A stretch of 64,000 bases of DNA. It comes from Novosphingobium sp. GTDB taxonomy: Bacteria > Pseudomonadota > Alphaproteobacteria > Sphingomonadales > Sphingomonadaceae. The notes under the pieces are model-generated. The model searched no databases and had not been told where the DNA came from. It worked only from the letters and a program-made list of their open reading frames with translations. How positions within the stretch are numbered: the stretch's first letter is position 1; the number at the start of each line of letters is the position of its first letter. A program made the position numbers and the translations under genes. Below, one piece after another: positions 35,461 through 43,577 of the stretch. The stretch lies in NCBI RefSeq assembly GCF_027486195.1, contig NZ_JAIXPP010000073.1:120314-184313 (forward strand). The letters are read 5' to 3'.

Positions 35461-36558
35461 TCAGGCCAGTGCCGGCATGACCTTGCGCGAAAGCAGGTCC
35501 AGCGTCTGGTTGCCCAGCCGCAGGCGTTCCTCGGTCAGCGGTCCGGTGGTCGTGCCGCACAGCACATTGCCTATGCCGAGCTCCTTGTAGGGCTGCAGGT
35601 GTTCGATGACCGTTTCGGGCGAGCCATAGAGGCACCATGTGCCGATCCAGTCCTCGGTCAGCGCATTGGGGGTGCGGTCGGTCTTCTTGTTGGCGTCGTT
35701 GCTTTCGGCGCGGGCGTTGAACTCTGCCTCGCGTTCGACCGCGGCCTGATAGGCACGCAGGATCACCTCGAGCTCCTCGCGCGCCTGCTCGTCGCTTTCG
35801 GCCACGTGGACGCACTGGTAAGTGTGCGTCGTCCAGTCGAGCGCGCTGGCAACGACTTCGTCGGAGTGGCCGGCTGCGGTCAGCATGCCGTGGTAGATGT
35901 CGAAGAACTTCTTCACGTGGACGAAGGGCTCGGTGCCGCCGATCTTGGGCGGCGTGAAGGCGGGGATGAAGGCGGGCCAGCCATGCGTTGCGGCGCGGCG
36001 GGCACTGGCTTCCTTCATCGCCACCGGCATCAGCCGCGCATGGCCCGGCGTATAAGCAGCGGGCGCGATGCGCTGGAGCACGCGGCCCTGATGCGGACCG
36101 TTGGCGATTTCCACCGCGGGGCTGTCCATGGTCTTGGCCCAGAGCGCCTCGGCCAGCGCGAGGTTCTGTTCCGAGATAGCCCCGGCGTCCTTGTAGTCGA
36201 CGCCGAAGCCGATCATTTCCTCTGGCGTCGTGCCGCTGCCGATGCCGACGAGGAGCTTGCCGTCCGTCAGCTGATCAAGAATGTTGATCCGCTCGGCAAA
36301 GCGCACCGGGTGGTGCAGCGGAACCGAGACGACCGAGAAGCCGAAATGCATCTGCGGCATTTTCGCGGCCAGGTAGGCGGCGAACATGAAGCTGTCGCTC
36401 GCCACCGGCATATAGCCATTGAAGTGGTGATCGGGGAGGAAGATGGCCGAGAAGCCGAGATCGCCCGCGCGCAGGGCGTGCGTCTCGAGATCCTTCATGA
36501 GCTGACGGTCGTCTTCGGGGCGCATCGTGCGCGCGTTGAGGAACACCGAGAAACGCAT
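35461..36558 (-). CDS. LLM-class (luciferase-like) flavin-dependent monooxygenase
   Basis: A 365-residue protein starts at ATG 36558 after a GGGGGAG site. The bacterial luciferase-like TIM barrel is seen in MRFSVFLNAR, DLGFSAIFLPDHHFNGY, VVSVPLHHPVRFAERINILDQ and LLVGIGSGT. Such enzymes use FMNH2 supplied by a reductase to oxidise aldehydes, ketones or ring systems. A TetR gene is divergent 127 bases away and is the probable local regulator. The role in the aromatic pathway is unknown; Baeyer-Villiger-type oxidation of a ketone intermediate is one possibility. Confidence 0.88.
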   Translation of the reverse strand: MRFSVFLNARTMRPEDDRQLMKDLETHALRAGDLGFSAIFLPDHHFNGYMPVASDSFMFAAYLAAKMPQMHFGFSVVSVPLHHPVRFAERINILDQLTDGKLLVGIGSGTTPEEMIGFGVDYKDAGAISEQNLALAEALWAKTMDSPAVEIANGPHQGRVLQRIAPAAYTPGHARLMPVAMKEASARRAATHGWPAFIPAFTPPKIGGTEPFVHVKKFFDIYHGMLTAAGHSDEVVASALDWTTHTYQCVHVAESDEQAREELEVILRAYQAAVEREAEFNARAESNDANKKTDRTPNALTEDWIGTWCLYGSPETVIEHLQPYKELGIGNVLCGTTTGPLTEERLRLGNQTLDLLSRKVMPALA

Positions 36559-36611
36559 GTGCTTGTTTTCTCCCCCTTCGGCCTGTCCGCGCTTGCCCCG
36601 GTTTTGGGTGC

Positions 36612-36659
36612 GGAACGTTTTGGTACGTATCAGGCGAATCAAATTAGAATTGACGTTCC
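36612..36659. promoter_or_regulatory. Divergent promoter/operator region with GGAACGT...ACGTTCC
   Basis: Perfect 7-base arms GGAACGT (36612-36618) and ACGTTCC (36653-36659) are separated by 34 bases between the LLM monooxygenase and TetR genes. The spacing suggests two half-sites or a looped region covering both promoters. TetR-family autoregulation here is likely by analogy. Confidence 0.45.
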
Positions 36660-36684
36660 TGTTTTAGTAGGGTCTAGCAAGCCA

Positions 36685-37353
36685 ATGTCAACAGCCACTC
36701 GTCACACCGAAGCGCTGGCGCTTCAGGCCCTCAGCCGAAAACCGCGCCAGGGGCGCAGTCTTGCCTCGTTCGAACGCATGATCGAAGCGACCAAGGCGCT
36801 GATGATCGAGACGGGGGGCGATAGCTTCACGTTGCAGGACGTGAGCGAGCGGGGTCAGGTCTCGATCGGCTCGATCTATCTGCGGTTCGAAAGCAAGGAC
36901 CGCCTGCTACACGCGGTGATCGCCGAAGAGCTGACCGCGATCCTCGCCAAGGAGCGGGTGATGATCGACGAGGTGCTGGCAGAGACCGATAGTCTCGGCG
37001 CATTCCTGCCGCTCTACATCAAGCGCTACAGCGCGTTCCTCGAGCAGAATGCGCCGCTGCTGCGCACGATCATGGCGCGGGCCGAGGTCGATCCGTTGGT
37101 TTCGGATCCGGGCAAGGAAACCGCGCGGCGTTCGGCGGAAATGTCGATCGCGGCGATCCTGACCTTCCGTGACGAAATCAAATCAGCCGATCCGGAAGCC
37201 AAAGCGCTGGCGGTGTTCCAGATCGTCTTCGCCACGATCGCGCGCCAGTTCGGGCTCGGCTCGACGCCGGAATCGAGCGATCCCTTCCTGTGGGGCTTCA
37301 TCAAGGACGAGATTTCCAAGATGGCGCTCGCCTATCTCCGCCACGCGGATTGA
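36685..37353 (+). CDS. TetR/AcrR-family transcriptional regulator
   Basis: A 222-residue protein starts at ATG 36685. The N-terminal TetR helix-turn-helix is visible: RMIEATKALMIETGGDSFTLQDVSERGQ continues into IGSIYLRFESKDRLL (about residues 30-80). The C-terminal ligand domain is not assigned to a subtype. It is divergent from the LLM monooxygenase and most likely represses that gene and itself until an aromatic or keto ligand appears. Confidence 0.9.
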   Translation: MSTATRHTEALALQALSRKPRQGRSLASFERMIEATKALMIETGGDSFTLQDVSERGQVSIGSIYLRFESKDRLLHAVIAEELTAILAKERVMIDEVLAETDSLGAFLPLYIKRYSAFLEQNAPLLRTIMARAEVDPLVSDPGKETARRSAEMSIAAILTFRDEIKSADPEAKALAVFQIVFATIARQFGLGSTPESSDPFLWGFIKDEISKMALAYLRHAD

Positions 37354-37395
37354 GGATGGGGCGGCCTACCTGTCGCGGGGCTGTGCAGGGTGGCC

Positions 37396-37484
37396 CTGGA
37401 TCCCCGCCTTCGCGGGGATGACGAGATTTGGATATGGCCCGGCTTCCTAAACCTCTCGTCATCCCCGCGAAGGCGGGGATCCAG
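37396..37484. repeat. Paired-hairpin intergenic repeat, type A variant, copy 3
   Basis: Two 28-base arms (37396-37423 and 37457-37484) are perfect reverse complements. They are like the type A copies but with GATCCCC in place of GATTCCC, changed in both arms so pairing is kept. Arm order is inverted relative to copies 1 and 2. It lies between the convergent TetR and FAD-hydroxylase genes. Confidence 0.9.
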
Positions 37485-37549
37485 AGCGGCACCATATCAC
37501 CGTAGCCGGTTCGCAAACGAGCGGGCGGTGGGGCGAAGGCCCCATCCCC

Positions 37550-38692
37550 TCAGAACGGCCCGGCAAGGCGGTGCAGCGCAGCGCCCATGATCCCGCCGAT
37601 TTCCTCGCCCGGACGTCCTGCCAGTTGCGCGGCGCCAATCGAGACGCTGGTTTCGACGACATCGCGGCAGCGTTCGTAGCGGCGTTCCTCGTAGGCCAGA
37701 AGCGCGGCTTCGGCGCTTTCCGCACGGGCTAGTTCCTCGCCCAGAACGAGCGCACTTTCGACTGCGATGCCCGCGCCCGAGGCGAGGTGCGGCGTGGTGG
37801 CGTGGACCGCATCGCCGAGCAGCACGATCCGGCCATCCGACCACGGGCGCGGCTGGATTTTTGCGGCGAGCGGTCGGTAGTTGACCCAGTCCTGCGCGCT
37901 CATCGTATCGCGCACCCAGCCGGCATTGCCGCCGAAATCAGCAAGGTGGGCCTTCATTTGCGCGACGAGGGCCTCGCCTTCGAGGCGCTCCTCGCCGTCG
38001 TCGTGCGGGGTGAGCAGCCACAAATAGATGCGGTCCTCGCCGCAGCGGGTGATGCCGACCATGTAGCGGTGGCCGAAGAACATCTCGCCGCGTTCCAGCG
38101 TTGGCGGCTTCTTCATCGAGACGCGCCAGCAGCCTTGCCCGGTGCTCTCGGCCTCGCCCATGTGGGGGAACGCAAGATCGCGCACGCGTGAGCGGATGCT
38201 GTCTGCGCCGATCACGAGATCGTAGCGGCCGGATGTGCCATCGGAGAAAGTGACGTCAACGCCGCCATCGCGGTTGGCGAGGGTGTCGACTGTCACGCCG
38301 AGCCGCACCGGAACGCCGGCGGCGGCAACGCGCTGCTGCATCAGGTGGTGGAGGACGGGGCGCATGATACCGCCGGTGGCGGGAAGGCCATCTTCGATGG
38401 GGGGCTCATCGAGATCGCGCAGGTGCATGCCGTTGAACAGGAACATGCTTGAGCCCGCGACAACGGCGCCTTCGCGGGCAATATCCTCGACCATGCCGAG
38501 CCGCTGGTAGGCGCGCAGGGTGGGGCCGGTGATGCTGATTCCCGCGCCATAGACGCGCCATTCGGGATCGAGATCGATCAGCGTCACCGCCACGCCGCGC
38601 GCGGCCAGATCGATGGCAGCCGCCATGCCGCCGATGCCGCCGCCGACGATGAGGGCATTGCCGATGCTGGAAGTGGTGGCGGGCTCAGTCAT
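37550..38692 (-). CDS. FAD-dependent aromatic hydroxylase (UbiH/PhzS/FdeE-like class A monooxygenase)
   Basis: A 380-residue protein starts at ATG 38692, overlapping the ThuA-like gene by 8 bases. It shows the FAD loop IVGGGIGGMAAAIDLAARG, the DG motif region VIGADSIRSRVR and the GD motif GDAVHATTPHLASGAG. Class A flavin monooxygenases of this size hydroxylate phenols ortho to an existing hydroxyl with NAD(P)H and O2. That reaction would make the catechol or trihydroxy ring needed by the extradiol dioxygenase at 44819. In Herbaspirillum, FdeE plays this part on the naringenin A ring. Co-transcription with a GH1 beta-glucosidase suggests that the substrate is released from a glucoside. Confidence 0.88.
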   Translation of the reverse strand: MTEPATTSSIGNALIVGGGIGGMAAAIDLAARGVAVTLIDLDPEWRVYGAGISITGPTLRAYQRLGMVEDIAREGAVVAGSSMFLFNGMHLRDLDEPPIEDGLPATGGIMRPVLHHLMQQRVAAAGVPVRLGVTVDTLANRDGGVDVTFSDGTSGRYDLVIGADSIRSRVRDLAFPHMGEAESTGQGCWRVSMKKPPTLERGEMFFGHRYMVGITRCGEDRIYLWLLTPHDDGEERLEGEALVAQMKAHLADFGGNAGWVRDTMSAQDWVNYRPLAAKIQPRPWSDGRIVLLGDAVHATTPHLASGAGIAVESALVLGEELARAESAEAALLAYEERRYERCRDVVETSVSIGAAQLAGRPGEEIGGIMGAALHRLAGPF

Positions 38693-39794
38693 GCGGCTTG
38701 GTTCCTTTGCTTCCCATGGCCCAGGCGATGCCTTCGGCCAGCAGTGCCGCGGCATGCGGCTCGTCATAGTTTTCCGGCCGGTGGCCGATGGCGGTGTAGA
38801 ACATGCGGCCAGACGCGATGGCCTTGCGCCAGGCGATGGGATGGTAGCCCATCGCAAGACTTTCGCCGCGATAGCCGATCTGCTGGTAGTCCTTCTCGTC
38901 GATCGTCGCGACGGCGACTGCGCCGCCTGCCACCGGGTTGCGATCAAAGGAGTACCATTCCTCGAGCAGCGGGAAGGCCATCGCGCCGCCCGCACCGATG
39001 GTGCCCTGCGGATCGACGAGGCTTACCGTGGCGGTCTGGAACTGCGGCCGGCCGGGATGTCCGATGAAGCGCGTGCCGAGCAGGGTATCGGCGTACCAAT
39101 CCCAGAACCACTGGGGATCGCCGCCGGCCCCGTGAATGCCGGCATAGCCGCCCCCGTGTTCGATATAAGCGCGGAAGGCGGCGCGCTGCGGCATGGTGAG
39201 CGCATCGCCGCTGACATTGTTCCAGACGACGACGGCGAAGCGGGCCAGGTCATCCGCGTTCATCACCCCGCCGCGATCGGTGAACACGATCTGCCACCCG
39301 CGCGACGCGGCAATGGCCGTGAGGCGCGCGCGGGCGGAATCGACCGAAGGACTATCGCGAAAGCCGTTGATCTTCTCGAACACGAGGACCTGCGGGCGGC
39401 CATCTGCCGGGGGCAGGGCGGGGCGATCATGATCGTAGCGCGCGCAGCGGGACACGGTGAAGGCATCGGTGATCGGGAGCGCCGCAAGCTTTGTGGCAAG
39501 CGCCGGGCGCAATGCTGCTCCATCGGCGCGTACTTCCAGCAGGGCGTTGACGCTGAGGATATTGGCGAAGCCGGGCGGCAGGTCGCCGCCGCCGAAGTTG
39601 CGGGTGAAACCGGACACGAGATCGGGCGCGACCGATGCGAGCGCGGCGGGTCCATCGGGATGCATCAGCACGTCCGACAGCGGCGAATCCACACCGAGCG
39701 GCGCGCTCGCCAACGGGCAATCGCGCACTGGCTCCCCCGCAAGAGCCGGGGTGCCTGCAAGCAGCAGCAGCGCGGTGGCGAACGCTCGCAGCAT
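38685..39794 (-). CDS. Secreted ThuA-like domain protein
   Basis: A 369-residue protein starts at ATG 39794 (a GTG at 39800 overlapping the esterase stop is an alternative). A signal peptide (LRAFATALLLLAGTPALA) and a short N-terminal region precede a ThuA class-I-glutamine-amidotransferase-like fold (about 130-365). Conserved parts include VLVFEKINGFRD, GGYAGIHGAGG, WYSFDRNP and MFYTAIGHRPENYDEP. ThuA in rhizobia belongs to the trehalose/maltitol operon that works through 3-keto disaccharides. Similar secreted domains accompany 3-keto-glycoside enzymes in other bacteria. A role in binding or cleaving a keto-glycoside in the periplasm is possible but unproven. Confidence 0.82.
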   Translation of the reverse strand: MLRAFATALLLLAGTPALAGEPVRDCPLASAPLGVDSPLSDVLMHPDGPAALASVAPDLVSGFTRNFGGGDLPPGFANILSVNALLEVRADGAALRPALATKLAALPITDAFTVSRCARYDHDRPALPPADGRPQVLVFEKINGFRDSPSVDSARARLTAIAASRGWQIVFTDRGGVMNADDLARFAVVVWNNVSGDALTMPQRAAFRAYIEHGGGYAGIHGAGGDPQWFWDWYADTLLGTRFIGHPGRPQFQTATVSLVDPQGTIGAGGAMAFPLLEEWYSFDRNPVAGGAVAVATIDEKDYQQIGYRGESLAMGYHPIAWRKAIASGRMFYTAIGHRPENYDEPHAAALLAEGIAWAMGSKGTKPHD

Positions 39795-39796
39795 GA

Positions 39797-40666
39797 TCAC
39801 TGCACCGCCAGCCAGTTGATGTACTGGTCGATCCAGTGATCGCTCGTGGTGCCCTTGGGCATCATGCCGAAGCCGTGCTCGCCGCCGTAGTAGAGGTGGA
39901 ATTCGACGGCATTGCTTTCCTTGAGCCAGTTGTCGACGAGCTTGAGGCCGCCTTGCTTGAACAGCGGATCGCCTGCGGCAATGGCAAGGAACAGCGGCGG
40001 GCGCGGGCCGCCGGTGACGGTCTGGGTCATCGGCGGGTAGATCAGCGCGGCATGATGGAGCAGCGCGGCTTCCTTCTTCTGCTCGATCAGGCGGATGAGC
40101 GTGCGCGAGCCGGCGGAAAAGCCGATGGCGCCGATGGCCTTGGGATCGATCTTCCATTCCGCCGCGCGGGCCGAAACCACCGAGATGGCCGCGGCGAGAT
40201 CATCGACCGCCGGGGGCAGATCGGCGAGCTCGCCCTTGCCGAGCTGGCCGAACTTCGACGCCATATCGGCCATGAAGCCTTCCGGCGTCGGCGGGGTGGG
40301 GTTCACCCGGTACTTGAGGACGAAGGCGGTATAGCCCTCTGCGGCGAGGCGGTCCGCCACGCGGAAGCCTTCGCTATCGATCGAGACGAACATGTAGCCG
40401 CCGCCCGGCACCACGATCACCGCCTTGCCATTGGCGCGGCCATTCTTGGGCCGGATCACGTAGAGCGTCGAGCGCTGGACATTGCGCGCCCAGACCTGAC
40501 CGAACACGCGGTTCCACACTTCGCCGCCCACCGGCACGTTGTTGAGCACGATCTCCTCGCCGCGCACGGCGGGCACGGGATCGGCGGAGAAATCCGGCGC
40601 CTGCGCGCGCGCCGGGGCGTTAGCGAAGGTCAGCAGCGCGATCAGGAAGGCAAGGGTCTTGCGCAT
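39797..40666 (-). CDS. Secreted alpha/beta-hydrolase, acetyl-xylan-esterase-like
   Basis: A 289-residue protein has a signal peptide (about 1-21) and an alpha/beta hydrolase fold: GGGYMFVSIDSEG after the first strand, the nucleophile Ser in IGFSAGSRT and the His in GGEHGFGM. It resembles the BD-FAE/endo-xylanase-associated esterases (ExsA/XynB type) that remove acetyl or other acyl groups from sugars. It starts 4 bases after the GH1 gene ends and overlaps or abuts the ThuA-like gene. It could deacylate acylated glycosides before GH1 acts. The catalytic Asp is probably in the AAGDPLF segment. Confidence 0.86.
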   Translation of the reverse strand: MRKTLAFLIALLTFANAPARAQAPDFSADPVPAVRGEEIVLNNVPVGGEVWNRVFGQVWARNVQRSTLYVIRPKNGRANGKAVIVVPGGGYMFVSIDSEGFRVADRLAAEGYTAFVLKYRVNPTPPTPEGFMADMASKFGQLGKGELADLPPAVDDLAAAISVVSARAAEWKIDPKAIGAIGFSAGSRTLIRLIEQKKEAALLHHAALIYPPMTQTVTGGPRPPLFLAIAAGDPLFKQGGLKLVDNWLKESNAVEFHLYYGGEHGFGMMPKGTTSDHWIDQYINWLAVQ

Positions 40667-40670
40667 GGGG

Positions 40671-42005
40671 TCAGGCTCCTGCCGTGTGGTTCTTGATGTA
40701 GTCGCGGTAGACGAGCGCGCTGGGCTTGGGCGTGCGCGCGAAAGTCTGGCGGTCGAAGCTGTGAAGGCCGAACCGGGGCTTGTAGCCGAAGACCCATTCG
40801 AAGTTATCGATCAGCGACCAGTGGCAGTAGCCCTTGACCGGCACACCATCGGCCATCGCGATGCGCAAGTGATCGAGCGCCTGCGGGATCATCCAGGCGC
40901 GTGTGGTATCGTCGTCGGTGCCAACGCCGTGCTCGGTGACCATGATCGGCACCTTGCTGACTTCGTGAGCATAGCGCACCGCGCCAGCGAGCGAGGCGGG
41001 ATAGACTTCCGCGCCGATATAGTTGCGGCGCGCATCGGCAGGAGCGGGAAGCTTGCCGGTCTTGCCCCAGAGCGCGCGTTCGTAGTTCTGGACGCCGAGA
41101 AAATCATCGGCCTGGGCAAGGCGCAGCCACGAATTGTAGAACTTCTCGCGCATGGCATCGCGCACCGATCCGCGCTCCGCCTCCTGATCGTCGATCATCG
41201 CGAGGCTGACGCCGACCGGGAGATCGCCGCGCACCGCCTTGATCGCGGCCTTGCCGAGGGTGTGGCCAGCCTGCAGATGGGCCTGAACCTTGGCCGGATC
41301 GGGCTGGTAGAGCGCGTTGCCCGCAAGGAACAGCGGCACGCCAAGCTTCTGCGCCGCTGCTTCGACCATGGCCTTGTCCTGATCGAGCAGGCCCGGCGGC
41401 AGAAGGTATTGGAGCACGCCCGCCAGATTGGGCTCATTCAAGGTCGTCGCGTGGTCGATCCCGGCGGCGAGGTGGCGCGCGGCATGATCGCAGAAGCGGG
41501 CGAAAAGCTGCGGTGCCTCGTCGTTCATCCAGCCCCCGCGCGCGGCAAACCAGATCGGCGTGGTGAAGTGATTGAAGGTGACGATGGGCTTGAGGCCTAT
41601 GGCGCGCGCGCCTTCGATCACCTGCTTGTAGTGATCGAGCATGGCGATCGAGAACTGGCCCGGCTCCGGCTCGATCCGCGCCCATTCGAGGCTGAAGCGA
41701 TAAGCGTTGAGGCCAAGGTTCTTGGCGAGTTCGAGGTCGGTCCGCCAGAGCTCGAAGCTGTTGGCGGCATCGCCCGAGGGTTCCGTGAATGCCGTGGGCT
41801 TGATGTTTTCGAGCAGCCAGCAATCGGCGTTGACGTTGTTGCCTTCGACCTGATGGCCGGCGGTGGCCGCGCCCCAGATGAAGTCGGCGGGGAAGGGGCC
41901 GGGTGCTGCAGCCTTCTTCACCGCCTTCGCCACGGCGTGCGGGGCCGCGCTCATCGCAAGGCCCGCAGCCGTCGCCGCCACAAACGTGCGCCGGTCGATT
42001 GCCAT
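40671..42005 (-). CDS. GH1 beta-glucosidase with Tat signal
   Basis: The protein has 444 residues from ATG 42005, which follows GGGAG by 7 bases; earlier in-frame ATGs are less well placed. A Tat signal is seen (DRRTFVAATAAGLAMSAAP). The GH1 barrel has the acid/base E191 in TLNEPN and nucleophile E358 in MVTEHGVG, where most family members have TENG. Substrate-site residues include YCHWSLIDNFEW and GHQVEG. Beta-glucosidases of this family release glucose from phenolic and flavonoid glucosides. It leads an operon that continues with esterase, ThuA-like protein and FAD aromatic hydroxylase, and it is divergent from the NodD-like regulator. The Tat signal places glucoside cleavage in the periplasm. 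Confidence 0.92.
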   Translation of the reverse strand: MAIDRRTFVAATAAGLAMSAAPHAVAKAVKKAAAPGPFPADFIWGAATAGHQVEGNNVNADCWLLENIKPTAFTEPSGDAANSFELWRTDLELAKNLGLNAYRFSLEWARIEPEPGQFSIAMLDHYKQVIEGARAIGLKPIVTFNHFTTPIWFAARGGWMNDEAPQLFARFCDHAARHLAAGIDHATTLNEPNLAGVLQYLLPPGLLDQDKAMVEAAAQKLGVPLFLAGNALYQPDPAKVQAHLQAGHTLGKAAIKAVRGDLPVGVSLAMIDDQEAERGSVRDAMREKFYNSWLRLAQADDFLGVQNYERALWGKTGKLPAPADARRNYIGAEVYPASLAGAVRYAHEVSKVPIMVTEHGVGTDDDTTRAWMIPQALDHLRIAMADGVPVKGYCHWSLIDNFEWVFGYKPRFGLHSFDRQTFARTPKPSALVYRDYIKNHTAGA

Positions 42006-42024
42006 TCCATCATCTCCCATCTGT

Positions 42025-42108
42025 TTGATGCTGATCTGGGCGAAATCATCAATCAAGTAAAATTGTCATGATGCATCAAGTAGTATAGACGGAATCGATA
42101 CATTGGAT
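42025..42108. promoter_or_regulatory. Divergent promoter with CATCAA repeats and an ATC-N9-GAT site
   Basis: Between GH1 (42005) and the LysR gene (42139) are TTGATG (42025-42030) and CATCAA (42047-42052), an inverted pair. The palindrome GATGCATC and an exact ATC-N9-GAT (42094-42108) also occur here. ATC-N9-GAT is the NodD half-site form. LysR regulators normally bind the spacer to the divergent operon, so this is the expected control region. Confidence 0.55.
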
Positions 42109-42138
42109 GGCCGCAGGGCCGCAGGGGATGATGGCAGG

Positions 42139-43062
42139 ATGCGCTACAAGGGTCTCGATCTCAACCTCCTCGTCGCATTCGACGCGCTGATGACCACCCG
42201 CAGCGTAAGCCGATCGGCCGAGCGGCTGAACCTCAGCCAGCCGGCGATGAGCGCCGCGCTTTCGCGGCTGCGCGAGTATTTCGGCGACGAACTGCTGCAG
42301 CTGCAGGGCAAGCGCATGCACCCCACGCCCTTCGCCGACGAGCTGATGCCGCAAGTGCGCGAGAGCCTGCTGGGGCTCGAGGTCATGCTCTCGCGCTCGC
42401 CCCATTTCGATCCGGCGACGTCGCAGCGCAGCTTCAAGGTGGTGACTTCGGACTATGTCTTCGCTTCGCTGATCGTGCCCCTCGTCGCGCAGCTGGCCGA
42501 GGAGGCGCCCGGCATCCGCATCGATTGCGAATTGCCGCAGCCGGGCACGGTGCAGGAGCTGGAGGAAGGCAAGATCGATATCACGATCACGCCTGAATAT
42601 GTGATCGGCGGCAATCACCTCTCCTATATTCTCTACCATGAGCCGCAGGTTGTCGTGGGCTGGAGCGGAAATCCGGCGATTGCGAACGGCACGATCACCG
42701 AGGAAGCGTTCTTTGCGGCGGGGCATGTCGCGGTGGTGCTGGGGGGCGGAAAGACGCTGTCTTATGCAGATCGGACACTGGACCTGATGGGGCGGACCCG
42801 CACGATCGAGGCGACTGTGGCGATCTTCACGGCGGTGCCCTGGCTGATCGAGGGAACCAATCGCCTTTCCGTGATGCATTCGCGCCTTGCCGCGCAGCTC
42901 AAGGGGCGGTTCGCGATCACGAGCGCGCCGGTGCCGTTCGAGATTCCGGCGATGAAGCAGATGTTGAGTTATCACCCCGGGCGCAAGGATGATGCCGGGC
43001 TGGCCTGGCTGCGCGGGCGGATCGAGGCGATTGCGCACAAGGGCGAACTGGTCAATGCATAA
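42139..43062 (+). CDS. NodD-like LysR-family transcriptional regulator
   Basis: A 307-residue protein starts at ATG 42139. The opening MRYKGLDLNLLVAFDALM, followed by LNLSQPAMSAALSRLREYF, is nearly that of rhizobial NodD proteins, which bind flavonoids and activate nod genes. The DNA-binding helix-turn-helix covers about 20-65 and the effector domain about 90-300; the latter is less NodD-like, so the ligand may differ. It is divergent from the GH1 operon and first in the unit leading to the ring-cleavage genes. Control of both by a phenolic inducer is a strong contextual guess. NodD-like regulators of other aromatic pathways are the alternative. Confidence 0.88.
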   Translation: MRYKGLDLNLLVAFDALMTTRSVSRSAERLNLSQPAMSAALSRLREYFGDELLQLQGKRMHPTPFADELMPQVRESLLGLEVMLSRSPHFDPATSQRSFKVVTSDYVFASLIVPLVAQLAEEAPGIRIDCELPQPGTVQELEEGKIDITITPEYVIGGNHLSYILYHEPQVVVGWSGNPAIANGTITEEAFFAAGHVAVVLGGGKTLSYADRTLDLMGRTRTIEATVAIFTAVPWLIEGTNRLSVMHSRLAAQLKGRFAITSAPVPFEIPAMKQMLSYHPGRKDDAGLAWLRGRIEAIAHKGELVNA

Positions 43063-43148
43063 ATCCTATGGATATCCAAACATCCAAAGAAGCATTTTTA
43101 CAGATTGATCGCGCGCCAGCAGAAGGGTGCCGGGAGAGAGACCGGGAC

Positions 43149-43577
43149 ATGCTGACACTAGCGCACGCACTCACGATCGCCATGGAGACTTTGGCGGAAG
43201 GCCGCCGCCGTGGTTTTGCGCCGCTGGCCTGCGTCGTGCTTGACCGCGGGGGGCACGTTCTGGCGCTGCTGCGCGATGAGAACGCATCGATCTACCGGCC
43301 CGAAATTGCCATGGGCAAAGCGGCGGGCTGCCTCGGCATGGGCTTTGGCGGGCGCGAACTCGCCAAGCGCGCGGCGGCGATGCCGATGTTCTTCAATGGC
43401 CTGCAGGCTGCATTTCCGCATGGCATGTTGCCGGTGCCCGGCGGCGTGCTGATCCGCGACGCTGATGGCGCCTTGCTCGGCGCAGTGGGCGTGACGGGCG
43501 ACACTTCGGACAACGACGAAATCTGTGCGCTTTCCGGGATCGCGGCGACGGGCCTCGTCGCGGATACCGGCGCATGA
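43149..43577 (+). CDS. GlcG/HbpS-family (DUF336) protein
   Basis: A 142-residue protein starts at ATG 43149 behind GGGAGAGAG; an in-frame start at 43068 would add 27 poorly conserved residues. The family is shown by ACVVLDRGGHVLALLRDENA, KAAGCLGMGFGGREL and PVPGGVLIRDADGALLGAVG. GlcG/HbpS proteins are small, sometimes bind haem or cofactors, and often sit in catabolic operons of aromatic or glycolate compounds without a proven role. Here it is coupled by ATGA to the amidohydrolase. Confidence 0.88.
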   Translation: MLTLAHALTIAMETLAEGRRRGFAPLACVVLDRGGHVLALLRDENASIYRPEIAMGKAAGCLGMGFGGRELAKRAAAMPMFFNGLQAAFPHGMLPVPGGVLIRDADGALLGAVGVTGDTSDNDEICALSGIAATGLVADTGA

